Source of the DNA: an uncultured bacterium
Lineage (GTDB): Bacteria > Bacillota_I > Bacilli_A > RFN20 > CAG-826
Direction of reading: 5' to 3'
Assembly (NCBI GenBank): GCA_949290395.1
Contig: CASERQ010000008.1
Location: forward strand, 1-51,724
Length of the DNA stretch: 51,724 nt
Made by a program: the position numbers and the translations under genes. A model generated the notes under the pieces. It was not told the DNA's origin and searched no databases. It was given only the letters and a program-made list of their open reading frames with translations. Positions within the stretch are counted from its first letter, which is position 1. Each line of letters begins with the position of its first letter. Positions 26,352-35,285 of the stretch are shown here, in pieces.

Positions 26352-27263
26352 ATGAAGAAAAGTATTTTATTTAAAACTAGTTTATTAGCCGTTTCATTAG
26401 GTATCTTAAGTGGATGTTCAACAAATCCAGAAAAGAATAATGACCCTATCATTAACGGAGGAAGTGAATCTACAGTTACTCAACAAGCTAAAAGTGTTCA
26501 AACCTTACAAGCTGTTACTGGTATTAATTTAGTAGATAATTTAGGTTTATCTAGTAGTAATTTAGCAGTCAAAAAGTCTGATGATTTTAGAAAAACCTCG
26601 CAAAAGACCGATGTTTCTGAAGTTTTACCTCAACTTGATCTTTTATTAAGTAGTGATAATTTAATTACATCTAAAGTTGAAGAAGTTGAAACTGTTGTTG
26701 GCGAAGAGACATTCGCTTTTAAAGAAACCATCACCTTTAAAGATGTAAATTTAGATGATGTTACTTATAACTTAGTCTATAACCAAAAAACTTTTGAAGA
26801 AAAAGATGATGATGAAATTGAAAAATTTACAAAGATGGATGGCTTAGTTTTATTAAATGAAACCGATGTTTATCCATTTGAAAGTAGATTAAGTGAAGAA
26901 ACAGAAGATGATGAATTTGAACAAGAAAGATTCTTCAAAATTAAAACCGATGATAGAAATTATGTTTTAGTTGAAGAAAGCTATGAAAATGAAGGAAGTG
27001 AAGTTGAAAGAGAATTTGAATACACTCTTATAAAAGATGGAAGAAAAGAACTTGAATATTCTATCGAAATCGAAAAAGAGAGATTTGAAAACGATATTGA
27101 ATTTGAAATCGACGATCTTGAATATAAAGTTGAAAAAGTAGTAAAAGACGACAAAGAATATTTCTTAGTAAAAATTAAAGATGATGACCACTTTATTGAT
27201 TTCCAAAAATTTGAAAAGGTCATAGCTGAAGATGGTTCTGTAAGCTATATCGAAATCGAATAA
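26352..27263 (+). CDS. acidic lipoprotein of the sigma/anti-sigma module
   Basis: A 303-residue secreted lipoprotein: signal peptide, lipobox LSGC with Cys22, then a very acidic mature domain with repeated strands such as ESYENEGSEVEREFEYTL. This sequence style matches the outer domain of the preceding membrane protein, and the two may be homologous or contact each other. AAAGGAG lies eight bases upstream of the ATG. The 70-bp gap upstream could hold its own promoter, perhaps a target of the sigma factor; I cannot define boxes with confidence. Confidence 0.75.
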   Translation: MKKSILFKTSLLAVSLGILSGCSTNPEKNNDPIINGGSESTVTQQAKSVQTLQAVTGINLVDNLGLSSSNLAVKKSDDFRKTSQKTDVSEVLPQLDLLLSSDNLITSKVEEVETVVGEETFAFKETITFKDVNLDDVTYNLVYNQKTFEEKDDDEIEKFTKMDGLVLLNETDVYPFESRLSEETEDDEFEQERFFKIKTDDRNYVLVEESYENEGSEVEREFEYTLIKDGRKELEYSIEIEKERFENDIEFEIDDLEYKVEKVVKDDKEYFLVKIKDDDHFIDFQKFEKVIAEDGSVSYIEIE

Positions 27264-27275
27264 AAAAGATATACT

Positions 27276-27309
27276 CCCTGCAAAATACCCCCGTTTTGCA
27301 GGGTTTTCT
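27276..27309 (+). terminator. terminator after the lipoprotein gene
   Basis: CCCTGCAAAA / TTTTGCAGGG, a perfect 10-bp stem with an 8-nt loop, followed by TTTTCTT. Confidence 0.88.
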
Positions 27310-27342
27310 TATTTAAATAGAGAATTTAAGCAGAATATAAGT

Positions 27343-27393
27343 AAGGCCTATTTGTTTATTTATATAGAAAGAAAGGCCTTTTTATTCTATAAT
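27343..27393 (+). promoter_or_regulatory. hairpin and -10 box before smpB
   Basis: AAGGCCT (27343-27349) and AGGCCTT (27374-27380) could pair across a 24-nt loop and are followed by five T. Directly after comes a perfect TATAAT (27388-27393), seven bases before the smpB ATG, which lacks a Shine-Dalgarno. A leaderless transcript is likely; the -35 region is weak. Confidence 0.5.
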
Positions 27394-27400
27394 CTTAAAC

Positions 27401-27859
27401 ATGAGCGAAAGCGGTATTAAAATTATTACAACAAATAAAAAAGCCTCTTTTAATTATTTCTTATCCGACTTTATTGAAGCTGGTATTGTTCTTCAAGGAA
27501 CGGAAATAAAGTCTTTAAGAGCTCACAATGTTTCACTTAATGATTCTTACGTTGTTTTTAAAAATCATGAAGCATTTATTTTAAATATGAACATTAGTGA
27601 ATACGAAAAAGGTAATATTTTTAATCATGATCCTTTAAGAACAAGAAAACTTCTTTTAAATAAAAGAGAAATTCTAAAATACGAGCAAAAAGTAATTAAA
27701 GAAGGTTACACAATCGTGCCAACAAAAATTTATTTAAAAAAAGGAAAAGCGAAAGTAGAAATTGCCTTAGGAAAAGGCAAAAAGCTATTTGATAAAAGAG
27801 AAACGATCAAAGAACGTGATGATAAGCGTAACATGGAAAGGGCAATTAAACGTAATTAA
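27401..27859 (+). CDS. smpB: SsrA (tmRNA)-binding protein
   Basis: Partner of tmRNA in ribosome rescue. The 152-residue protein has the SmpB OB-fold landmarks: NKKASFNYFLSDFIEAGIVLQGTEIKSLR at the start, the NHDPLRTRKLLL RNA-contact segment, and the KGKAKVEIALGKGKKLFDKRE basic strand before the tail. The C-terminal tail, which enters the mRNA channel, is short and basic (NMERAIKRN). It overlaps the ECF S-component gene by one base, an unusual partner. No ssrA gene is visible in the window. Confidence 0.96.
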   Translation: MSESGIKIITTNKKASFNYFLSDFIEAGIVLQGTEIKSLRAHNVSLNDSYVVFKNHEAFILNMNISEYEKGNIFNHDPLRTRKLLLNKREILKYEQKVIKEGYTIVPTKIYLKKGKAKVEIALGKGKKLFDKRETIKERDDKRNMERAIKRN

Positions 27860-28689
27860 TGCATAAAATGTCTTTGTTATACAAAATAAGCTATAGTGCA
27901 CTTTTTATAGCTTTAGGTATTATTCTTTCAAGGTTTGTTAGCTTACCTGCTCTTTTTGGTTTGCCTTTTTTAAAGATTTCACCTGCGAATAGTGTAGTCA
28001 TGTTTTCTAGCTTTTATCTTGGACCATTTTTTGGCTTTGTTGTCGGAACTTTAGTTGATACACTTGGCGCTTTATTATTCCCAACTGGTCCATATAATCC
28101 ATTATTTACGATCGCTGCAAGTTTAACAGGTTTAATGCCATATTTATGTTATGTTGCTATTAGAAAAACTCATATTGAAGATAAATTCCCGTTTATTTCT
28201 TTATTTATGGTTGTTCTTTTAAATGTTTTACTTGCGATCTTTTTTATATTTAATGATGAAATTTATAGTGAAAGTGGTAAAACCGCTTACGTTTTATATC
28301 CTTGGTTAAAATGGACAATATCTTCTGTTTGTTTTGCTCTTTCAATTGTGTTTTTTATAGCTTTATATCTTTTAAATAAGAAGTATAAAGATAAAAGATT
28401 CTCGAAGCATTACAAGATTAACTTAATTGCCAGTAGTGTCTTTATTACATATTTTGTTTTTAAGATTCCTGTTGGAAGTTTAGTTCAAGCGCTTGTATTA
28501 AACTGGGAATTTTTAATAATTATGGCTGTAAGAATGCTTGCTGGATTTATCATGGCTTTTGTCCATATTTTCTTAATATCTATTGCTTTAGATGTATCTT
28601 TGAACTTTAATGTAGAAGGCGCTTTATTAAGTGAAAATACTTTCTTTAAAAGAATCAAAGGAAAACTAAAAAATAAAACCGCGGAGTAA
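27859..28689 (+). CDS. ECF transporter S component, folate-type
   Basis: Membrane vitamin-binding subunit, 276 residues and about six helices. The pattern SALFIALGIILSRFVS, then FFGFVVGTLVDTLGALLFPTGPYNPLFTIAASLTGLMP, is typical of the FolT-like family of S components that bind folate. It would use the shared energising module EcfA1A2T encoded at 32679-35285. It is longer than usual by a charged loop and a C-terminal tail. Folate as substrate is probable, not certain. Confidence 0.78.
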   Translation: MHKMSLLYKISYSALFIALGIILSRFVSLPALFGLPFLKISPANSVVMFSSFYLGPFFGFVVGTLVDTLGALLFPTGPYNPLFTIAASLTGLMPYLCYVAIRKTHIEDKFPFISLFMVVLLNVLLAIFFIFNDEIYSESGKTAYVLYPWLKWTISSVCFALSIVFFIALYLLNKKYKDKRFSKHYKINLIASSVFITYFVFKIPVGSLVQALVLNWEFLIIMAVRMLAGFIMAFVHIFLISIALDVSLNFNVEGALLSENTFFKRIKGKLKNKTAE

Positions 28690-28692
28690 ATT

Positions 28693-28881
28693 ATGGAAGA
28701 AAAGAATAAAGATGAAATTGTTGAAACGGAAGCAGAAGTAGAGCAAGAAGTTATCGATCATAATGAATCTAAAAAAGATACTTTTAAGAAAATTAAATGG
28801 GGAAAATTAGGATATATAATTTTCTTTGGAATCTTATTTATCTTAATTATTGTTTGTTTAATAGTTTTACTTGTTTTGTAA
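28693..28881 (+). CDS. small tail-anchored membrane protein
   Basis: A 62-residue protein: acidic, soluble N-terminal part with a KKIKW linker, then one strongly hydrophobic helix (about 39-62) at the extreme C-terminus. GCGGAG upstream is a fair ribosome-binding site. It lies 3 bp after the S-component gene. Function not known. Confidence 0.6.
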   Translation: MEEKNKDEIVETEAEVEQEVIDHNESKKDTFKKIKWGKLGYIIFFGILFILIIVCLIVLLVL

Positions 28882-28960
28882 ATTAAGTGGACTTTTGCAA
28901 TGTTTTTAAAATTTCTAGAAGTTATTTAGTCGATATTTAGGAGTTAATTAGTATAAATTT

Positions 28961-29578
28961 ATGGATAAAACTAAACTAAAAGATAGCTTAGGTCTTATTC
29001 TAGGGACTTCAATTGGAACAGTACTTTTAATCGTTGGTATTGTTATTTTTTGTGTTTATTTTTTTACAACTCCAAACTATCTCTTAATTAAAAATAATCA
29101 GATAGTTATTGATTTAGATAATAAAAGCGAAAACGGGGATATTAATAAAGATAAATATTATACATTCGATGATTCTCTATTAACTTTTGAAGAGAGTGAA
29201 AATATTATTTCTTTTTCAATTGATGTTGATAAATTATATTCTCTTAACTCAAATTTTAAGGACTTCAAATTGGATTTTAATTTTGAGCTCAATGCATCCT
29301 CTGATAATTTAGAAAACGTAGTTTTGCTTGATGTCGGACTAGAAGTAAAAACAATTAATTCAAATAATGAAGAAACATCTATATCAAAAATTGCTTATAA
29401 TTCATATTCTTCAAAAACTATAAATTATTCTTATACTTTTAATGAAGATACGAAAGAAAGCGTTAAAGAATTAAAGTTTGAGACTTATGGTAATATAAAA
29501 GACGTAGAAGGAAACTCAGTTGGCTCGATTTATATCAGAAACAATTTATACATGAGTTTATTAGGTATTAAAATATGA
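28961..29578 (+). CDS. single-pass membrane protein of unknown function
   Basis: A 205-residue protein with an N-terminal membrane helix (LGTSIGTVLLIVGIVIFCVYFF, about 13-34) and an extracellular beta-rich, Asn/Ser/Asp-rich domain. No family recognised. TAGGAG is 17 bases before the ATG and a TATAAA lies only three bases before it, so the exact 5' end is unclear. It overlaps pepT by 4 bp (ATGA). Confidence 0.65.
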   Translation: MDKTKLKDSLGLILGTSIGTVLLIVGIVIFCVYFFTTPNYLLIKNNQIVIDLDNKSENGDINKDKYYTFDDSLLTFEESENIISFSIDVDKLYSLNSNFKDFKLDFNFELNASSDNLENVVLLDVGLEVKTINSNNEETSISKIAYNSYSSKTINYSYTFNEDTKESVKELKFETYGNIKDVEGNSVGSIYIRNNLYMSLLGIKI

Positions 29579-30768
29579 CGATTTTAGAAAGATTTAAAAA
29601 GTATATTGCAATTGATACAGTAAGTGATGAAAATTCAAACACATATCCATCTACAAGTACCCAACTTGCTTTTGGTGATGTTCTTTTAAATGATTTAAAA
29701 GAATTAGGAATTGAAGACTCATTTAAAGATGAGCATGGCCTTGTTTATGCTCATATTGATAACAAAAAAGAAAAAACCATTGGGTTAATTGCCCATATGG
29801 ACACGGCACCAACTATTGAAGGCGGCATAAAAAATCCTCGTTTAATTAAAAATTATGCTGGCGATGAAATCATTTTAGATGATACTTACAAAATGTCTCC
29901 TGAAGAATTTCCTGTTTTAAAAACTGTAATTGGGGAAGATCTTCTTGTAACTGATGGCAAACACCTTTTAGGAGGAGATGATAAAGCAGGAGTTGCTATA
30001 ATTTTTGATTTTGCAAAATATTATTTAGCTCATAAAGATGAATTTAATTATAACTTAGCAATTGCTTTTACTTGTGATGAAGAAATCGGAAGAGGTGCTT
30101 CTAAGTTCGATGTTAAGAAAATGCATGCCGATATTGCTTATACTCTTGATGGTGAATCAATTTATGAAGCAAGTTTTGAAAATTTTAATGCAGCAAGCGC
30201 AAAAGTTGTGATAGAAGGCGTAGGAGTACATCCGGGAAACGCAAAAGACATAATGATTAATGCAGTTTTACTTGCGATGGAATTTAATGCTTTGCTTCCA
30301 AAAGACATGATTCCTAGTAAAACTGAAGATTATGAAGGATTTATTCATCTTGATGAAATGAAGGGTGATGTTGAAAAAGTTGAAATGCACTATATTTTAA
30401 GAGATCACGACGCTTCACTTTTAAAAGATAAAAAAGAAATGTTAATAAAAGCAAGGGATAAAATTTTAACAAAATATCCTAAAGCAAAAATTAATTTAGA
30501 TATTTATGATGAATATAAAAATATGCGTGATTATTTTATTAAAGATATGAGTGCAATCTCTTTAATAAATAAAGCCTATCTCAATTTAAAACTTCCAATT
30601 AAGTATTCACCAATTAGAGGTGGAACAGATGGAGCAACCATCACTTACATGGGTCTTCCTTGTCCAAATCTTGGAACAGGAGACTTTAATCCTCATGGAA
30701 GATTTGAGTTTGTAAGTGTAACACAAATGGAAAAGATGGTTGAAATATTAAAAGAATTATTTAAATAA
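29575..30768 (+). CDS. pepT: peptidase T (tripeptidase)
   Basis: Dizinc M20 aminotripeptidase, 397 residues. Metal and catalytic motifs are in order: GLIAHMDTAP (first zinc His and catalytic Asp), LLGGDDKAG (bridging Asp), TCDEEIGRGA (catalytic Glu pair) and YTLDGE; a dimerisation-domain segment VHPGNAKDIMINA follows; a late PNLGTGDFNPHG supplies the last His. Hydrolyses N-terminal residues from tripeptides in the cytosol. Length is close to the family norm of about 408. Confidence 0.95.
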   Translation: MTILERFKKYIAIDTVSDENSNTYPSTSTQLAFGDVLLNDLKELGIEDSFKDEHGLVYAHIDNKKEKTIGLIAHMDTAPTIEGGIKNPRLIKNYAGDEIILDDTYKMSPEEFPVLKTVIGEDLLVTDGKHLLGGDDKAGVAIIFDFAKYYLAHKDEFNYNLAIAFTCDEEIGRGASKFDVKKMHADIAYTLDGESIYEASFENFNAASAKVVIEGVGVHPGNAKDIMINAVLLAMEFNALLPKDMIPSKTEDYEGFIHLDEMKGDVEKVEMHYILRDHDASLLKDKKEMLIKARDKILTKYPKAKINLDIYDEYKNMRDYFIKDMSAISLINKAYLNLKLPIKYSPIRGGTDGATITYMGLPCPNLGTGDFNPHGRFEFVSVTQMEKMVEILKELFK

Positions 30769-30797
30769 AATTGTGGAGTAAAAACTCCACAATTTTT
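30767..30797. terminator. bidirectional terminator after pepT
   Basis: ATTGTGGAGT / ACTCCACAAT form a perfect 10-bp stem with flanking A and T runs, placed between convergent pepT and the CBS gene. Confidence 0.88.
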
Positions 30798-30821
30798 AAT
30801 AAAAACACTAGTTTTGCAAGA

Positions 30822-31220
30822 TTATCGATTTAAATATAAGTAATTTATGATCGATTTTCTTGTAACAATTCCAATAAAATTCATTTGATCGTCAATTACT
30901 GGAACGAAGTTTTGGTTGATTGCGTTTGATATCAAATCACTCATTTCAATATCAACTTTTATAGGTAAATAATCTTTATATCTTTTTACCTCTAAAATGT
31001 TGTGTTCATCTAAATCATTGAGATTACAGAAAGGATGATTTTTAAGATAAAAAAGTAAATCGCCTTCACTTATTGTTCCAACAAGTTTTCCATCTTTTGA
31101 AAGTAAAGGAATTGTTGAATATCTATGAAAATCCATTACTTCAAGAGCTTGGCGGACAGTCATTGATTCGTCAATGAATTTTACTTGGGATTTTGGTGTC
31201 AAGAAAAATAAAACATTCAT
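30822..31220 (-). CDS. CBS-domain pair protein
   Basis: A 132-residue protein made of two CBS repeats (for example TVRQALEVMDFHRYSTIPLLSKDGKLVGTIS type, and FVPVIDDQMNFIGIVTRKSIINYL), like the small CbpB proteins that bind adenine nucleotides. The frame is open to TTG 31235; I start at ATG 31220, because on the minus strand a GATAAT box (31233-31228) lies seven bases upstream with TTGGAC 18 bp before it and there is no Shine-Dalgarno. This suggests a leaderless mRNA. Confidence 0.8.
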   Translation of the reverse strand: MNVLFFLTPKSQVKFIDESMTVRQALEVMDFHRYSTIPLLSKDGKLVGTISEGDLLFYLKNHPFCNLNDLDEHNILEVKRYKDYLPIKVDIEMSDLISNAINQNFVPVIDDQMNFIGIVTRKSIINYLYLNR

Positions 31221-31300
31221 ACTTATAATTATCAATCATTCTTTAGATTAAGTCCAATATGAAAATGAGCTGCTTAATTATTGTGAACGATTATTTTTTT

Positions 31301-31323
31301 AAAAAGAAGATTTTTATCATCTT
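31301..31323 (-). terminator. weak terminator after yidD (minus strand)
   Basis: AAGAT / ATCTT with a 7-nt loop, followed on the minus strand by CTTTTT. The stem is short. Confidence 0.4.
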
Positions 31324-31329
31324 AAGATA

Positions 31330-31785
31330 TTAAGGATAATCGTACCCTCCGTTTGGACTTTTGCACCTTTTAAGTCTGTTTATGCCTTTTTTGATTCCCT
31401 TTATAACCCCAAATTTTTCGATTGCTAATCTCATATATTGAGAGCACGATGGTTCAAAACGACATCGCATTCTAATTTTGGTAGGAGCTAGAATCTGGTA
31501 TAAATCGATACAAAAGAACAAAAAAGATTTGATCCTAAGAAGAATATTTATGAAAACATAAAATAGAGCAATTAATATAGCTAATGATAGATTATTAGAA
31601 AACCTAATTGTTAAATAAATAAATAAAAACAATAAAGCTATATAAGTAAGTGCTTGAAAACTTAAACTGACCCAGTTAATTTTTGGATAGTATAAATGTC
31701 GATTATAAAATATTGATCTAGGATCTTTTGTATTATCTATTTGACTAATTGTTTCTTGTTTCTCTTTATTACTCATCTTTTTCAA
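31330..31785 (-). CDS. yidD: membrane protein insertion efficiency factor YidD, with membrane extension
   Basis: A 151-residue protein. The C-terminal 70 residues are a clear YidD domain: RCRFEPSCSQYMRLAIEKFG, then KRCKSPNGGYDYP. YidD assists YidC-dependent insertion of membrane proteins. The N-terminal 80 residues, with about two hydrophobic helices, are extra relative to the usual 70-90 residue YidD. It overlaps the upstream DUF4177 gene by 17 bp. Usual partners rnpA and rpmH are not adjacent. Confidence 0.88.
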   Translation of the reverse strand: MKKMSNKEKQETISQIDNTKDPRSIFYNRHLYYPKINWVSLSFQALTYIALLFLFIYLTIRFSNNLSLAILIALFYVFINILLRIKSFLFFCIDLYQILAPTKIRMRCRFEPSCSQYMRLAIEKFGVIKGIKKGINRLKRCKSPNGGYDYP

Positions 31786-31969
31786 AGATAAGCATATACA
31801 TATTAGTCGCAGTTGGTTGTTTTAAGCACCCACCCTTATCAGTTTGTGTAATTGTTTCCATTGAATGGTAACGCCAACCTTCCTTTGCATATTGATTAAT
31901 TAAAGTTTCAAAAAGATTGCAAGGATCTCCTTCGACTGCTTTTGGACCTTTGACTACTTTGTAAATCAT
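31769..31969 (-). CDS. DUF4177-like small protein
   Basis: A 66-residue soluble protein beginning MIYKVV and ending MYMLIFEKDE, with NQYAKEGWRYHSM in the middle: the pattern of the DUF4177 family. A good GGAGGA ribosome-binding site precedes the ATG. First gene of a two-gene operon with yidD. Confidence 0.7.
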   Translation of the reverse strand: MIYKVVKGPKAVEGDPCNLFETLINQYAKEGWRYHSMETITQTDKGGCLKQPTATNMYMLIFEKDE

Positions 31970-31992
31970 AAAATATTTCCTCCGTTAATTTA

Positions 31993-32021
31993 ATTTTCGG
32001 TTAGCGATTTTTTTTGGTCAA
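31993..32021 (-). promoter_or_regulatory. promoter of DUF4177-yidD
   Basis: On the minus strand TTGACC (32021-32016), 17 bp, GAAAAT (31998-31993), about 25 bases before the ATG. Confidence 0.6.
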
Positions 32022-32100
32022 CTGTTTTTTCAAATATAGCAACATATTGAATGAATATGTCATTGAAAATGATAATTTCAAAAATATATAGTTAAAATAA

Positions 32101-32128
32101 AAATAATATTTTTCGGAAAATATTATTT
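32101..32128. repeat. perfect 12-bp inverted repeat
   Basis: AAATAATATTTT and AAAATATTATTT flank a TCGG tetraloop in the divergent region upstream of the dCMP deaminase gene. There is no T run, so an operator or mRNA hairpin is more likely than a terminator. Confidence 0.6.
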
Positions 32129-32211
32129 ATGGTAATGACATTTTAAGTAAATATATAAAGTGTTTTATGTCCTTTTTTGTAGTAAAATATTTCTCACGAA
32201 AGGAAAGGCTT

Positions 32212-32679
32212 ATGGGAGTTATTAATTGGGACGAGTATTTTATGGGGATCGCTTTATTAAGCGCAAAAAGAAGCAAAGATCCTAATACTCAAGTTGGCGC
32301 ATGTATCGTTGATGAAGATAAAAAAGTTGTTTCAATCGGCTATAATGGAATGCCAAGAATGGTTGATGAAAGTAAACTCAGTTGGAATAAAGGTGAGGGA
32401 CTTGATTCTAAATATCTTTATGTATGCCACGCTGAATTTAACGCGATCTTAAATATTAGAAATGGTGCAAGTTTAAAAAACTGCACAATTTATGTAACTC
32501 TTTTTCCTTGTAATGAATGCGCAAAGGCCATTATTCAAACAGGAATCAAAAAACTTGTTTATTTAAGTGATAAATATAATGGCTCAATTGAAAATTTAGC
32601 TAGTAAAAAACTTTTAGATTTAGCTGGCGTCACTTACGAAGAATATAAAGGAAGATATAAAGAAATCGATTTTAAATAA
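32212..32679 (+). CDS. deoxycytidylate (dCMP) deaminase
   Basis: Zinc enzyme converting dCMP to dUMP, feeding dTMP synthesis. The 155-residue product has the zinc and catalytic residues in CHAEFNA (His73, Glu75) and PCNEC (Cys100, Cys103), plus the DPNTQVGACIVD and IGYNGMP family motifs. The frame opens upstream at 32167, but that ATG lies within the promoter region; AAAGGAAAGG three bases before 32212 and TAAAAT at 32183-32188 fix the start at 32212. It overlaps ecfA1 by one base. Confidence 0.93.
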   Translation: MGVINWDEYFMGIALLSAKRSKDPNTQVGACIVDEDKKVVSIGYNGMPRMVDESKLSWNKGEGLDSKYLYVCHAEFNAILNIRNGASLKNCTIYVTLFPCNECAKAIIQTGIKKLVYLSDKYNGSIENLASKKLLDLAGVTYEEYKGRYKEIDFK

Positions 32680-33512
32680 TGAGCAAAGCACTTGAAGTTA
32701 AAAATTTAAATTTTAGTTATGACAACACAAGTGAAGGACCTCAAACTTTAAAAAATATCTCTTTTTCTGTTGAAGAAGGGGAGTATGTTGCGCTTGTTGG
32801 TCATAATGGGAGTGGCAAATCAACTCTTGCTAAACTTTTAGCGTACCTACTTGAACCAACAAGTGGTGAAGTTTATTTAAATGGCGAATTGGAAAGTGAA
32901 AAAAATATAAAAAAGATTAGAGAAACAATTGGTGTTGTTTTTCAAAATCCTGATAACCAATTTATTGGTTCGACTGTGGAAGGTGATATTGCTTTTGGTC
33001 TAGAAAATAGGGCTATTCCAAGAGAAAAAATGATTGAACTTGTTCATAAATATTCTCATCTTGTTGGAATGGACAAATATTTAAATAAAAGCCCTGAAGA
33101 ACTTAGTGGCGGACAAAAGCAAAGAGTCGCAATTGCTGGAATCTTGGCTTTAAATCTTAAAATTATTATTTTTGATGAAGCAACTTCGATGCTTGACCCA
33201 GAAGGCGTTGAAGACATTATGTCTTTGATTCACGAGATGAAAAAAGAAGATCCAAGTTTAACTTTTATTTCAATAACTCACGATATTGAAGAAGCTTATT
33301 TAGCAGATAGAGTCATTATTTTAAATAATGGTGAAATTATTGATGAAGGAAAGCCAGAAGACGTTTTCCTTGATGAAGAAAAAATAACACGAATTGGTTT
33401 AGATATCCCATTTGTATTAAAAGTTAAGAATGCTTTGAAAGAAAAAGGCATCGAAATTGATAAATCTATTAAAACATTAGAGGAATTAAGTTCATATTTA
33501 TGTGTCAAATAA
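32679..33512 (+). CDS. ecfA1: energy-coupling factor transporter ATPase EcfA1
   Basis: ATPase of the shared vitamin/metal uptake module, 277 residues. Walker A GHNGSGKST, Q-loop VFQNPDNQFIGSTVEGDIAFG (typical EcfA1), signature LSGGQKQR, Walker B IIIFDEATSMLDP and H-loop ITHDIEEA are all present. It overlaps ecfA2 by 13 bp. The module serves S components such as the one at 27859. Confidence 0.95.
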   Translation: MSKALEVKNLNFSYDNTSEGPQTLKNISFSVEEGEYVALVGHNGSGKSTLAKLLAYLLEPTSGEVYLNGELESEKNIKKIRETIGVVFQNPDNQFIGSTVEGDIAFGLENRAIPREKMIELVHKYSHLVGMDKYLNKSPEELSGGQKQRVAIAGILALNLKIIIFDEATSMLDPEGVEDIMSLIHEMKKEDPSLTFISITHDIEEAYLADRVIILNNGEIIDEGKPEDVFLDEEKITRIGLDIPFVLKVKNALKEKGIEIDKSIKTLEELSSYLCVK

Positions 33513-34405
33513 AAACTAACAATGTTTCATATGTCTACGATAAAAAAGATCCTAATCGTTATGACGCTTTAACTGATGTCAACCTTGAAATAAAAAAGGG
33601 TGATTTAGTATGCATTGTTGGAAAAACAGGAAGTGGAAAATCCACCCTTGTTCAAACTTTTAATGCACTAATTAAACCAACTTCCGGTTACACTGAAGTT
33701 GAGAATTTTTATATTACAAGTGATAAAAAACTTTTAAAGTCTTTACTTAAAGATAAGTCCAAGGAAATTAAAGATGATAACAAAAACATTTCTAGACTTA
33801 GAAAAAAAGTTGGAATGGTTTTTCAATTCCCTGAATATCAACTTTTTGCTGAAACAATTTTAAAGGACGTCATGTTTGGTCCTAAAAACTTTGGGCTCGA
33901 GGAAGAAGAAGCAAAAGAAGTTGCTAAAAAAACTTTACTTGAAGTTGGCATTCCTGAAAGCTATTTTGAAAAATCCCCTTTTGAACTTAGTGGCGGAGAA
34001 AAAAGGCGCGTTGCAATTGCTGGAATTTTAGCAAGTGATCCAGATGTTTTAGTGCTTGATGAACCTACTGCAGGACTTGATCCAAATGGCAAAAAAGAAA
34101 TCTTAAACTTAATTAAAAAATTCCACGAAAAAAATAACAAAACAATTATTATCGTAACTCATGATATGGACCTTGTTTTGAATTTTGCAAAGACTGTTGT
34201 TGTTCTTCATGATGCAAAATTAATTGAAGTGACAAGTGCTGAAAAACTATTTAATTCACCTAATTTAAGTAAATATTCTTTAGAAATTCCTACCTTATTT
34301 AAATTTATAAATTTATTAAAAAATGGGTGTTTTGCAGGGAATTTAGATGATATTTACTCTTTTGATGAACTTATTAATAGAATTAGCGAGGTAAAACATG
34401 TCTAA
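33500..34405 (+). CDS. ecfA2: energy-coupling factor transporter ATPase EcfA2
   Basis: Second ATPase, 301 residues. Walker A GKTGSGKST, Q-loop VFQFPEYQLFAETILKDVMFG (the EcfA2 hallmark), signature LSGGEKRR, Walker B VLVLDEPTAGLDP, and VTHDMD. A lysine-rich insert of about 20 residues follows the first beta sheet. Overlaps ecfT by 8 bp. Confidence 0.95.
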   Translation: MCQIKTNNVSYVYDKKDPNRYDALTDVNLEIKKGDLVCIVGKTGSGKSTLVQTFNALIKPTSGYTEVENFYITSDKKLLKSLLKDKSKEIKDDNKNISRLRKKVGMVFQFPEYQLFAETILKDVMFGPKNFGLEEEEAKEVAKKTLLEVGIPESYFEKSPFELSGGEKRRVAIAGILASDPDVLVLDEPTAGLDPNGKKEILNLIKKFHEKNNKTIIIVTHDMDLVLNFAKTVVVLHDAKLIEVTSAEKLFNSPNLSKYSLEIPTLFKFINLLKNGCFAGNLDDIYSFDELINRISEVKHV

Positions 34406-35285
34406 TGTTTTTGGAAAATATACGCCATACAATACGATTATTCATCGTTTAGATCCTCGTATTAAATTCTTTGCCCTCATTGCTCTTATGGTAATGTGTT
34501 TTTTGCCATATGGAAATTATGCTAATAGATTTATAGTTTTAGGAGTTTTAGCTTTAATCATTATCGGGATTATGGTTTTAGCAAAAATTAATCCTTTAAA
34601 CATTTTTTCAAGCTTAAAATCTTTATGGGTAATGATGATATTTTTACTCATTATTTTTGTGTTTGTGCAGCAAGGGGTTGATGTAGAATCATTACACCCA
34701 ATGATTATTTTTCCAAATGGATACACAATCTATTGGGAAGGACTTTTTCAAACTTTACACGTCTTTTTAAGACTTATTTTAATGATATGTTTGACTCTAG
34801 TTTTGACTTCAACAACAACGCCAATGGATATAACTTATGCTCTTGATTGGTATTTATATCCTCTTAAATTAATTAAATTCCCAACTCAAATTGTCACGAT
34901 GATTATCTCTCTTGCTTTAAGATTTATTCCAACTTTACTTGATGAATCTCAAAGAATTATGAAAGCTCAAAAAAGTAGAGGAGTCGATTATAATCGTGGT
35001 TTCCTTTCTAAAAAAATTAAATCAATCACAACACTTATTATTCCTCTTCTTGTAAGTTGTTTTTCTCGAAGCGTTGAATTATCGCTTGCAATGGATGCTA
35101 GAGGATATGATCCTTATGGGACAAGAACTAGTTATAAAATTTTAAAATTTGAAGTAAGAGATTTAATTAGTTTAATTATAACTTTATTAATTATGGCCTT
35201 ATTTATAACAATGTGCGCGTATTCTTCTTTCTATCCTGGAGCCGATAATTTCTTAAAATTACTTTTTGGAGTTGATGCTTTTTAA
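34398..35285 (+). CDS. ecfT: energy-coupling factor transporter transmembrane protein EcfT
   Basis: Membrane coupling subunit, 295 residues, about five or six helices. The two cytoplasmic coupling helices end in the Ala-Arg-Gly type motifs AQKSRGVDY and AMDARGYDPYG, which contact EcfA1 and EcfA2. It overlaps truA by one base, giving the classical Firmicute order ecfA1-ecfA2-ecfT-truA. Confidence 0.95.
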   Translation: MSNVFGKYTPYNTIIHRLDPRIKFFALIALMVMCFLPYGNYANRFIVLGVLALIIIGIMVLAKINPLNIFSSLKSLWVMMIFLLIIFVFVQQGVDVESLHPMIIFPNGYTIYWEGLFQTLHVFLRLILMICLTLVLTSTTTPMDITYALDWYLYPLKLIKFPTQIVTMIISLALRFIPTLLDESQRIMKAQKSRGVDYNRGFLSKKIKSITTLIIPLLVSCFSRSVELSLAMDARGYDPYGTRTSYKILKFEVRDLISLIITLLIMALFITMCAYSSFYPGADNFLKLLFGVDAF

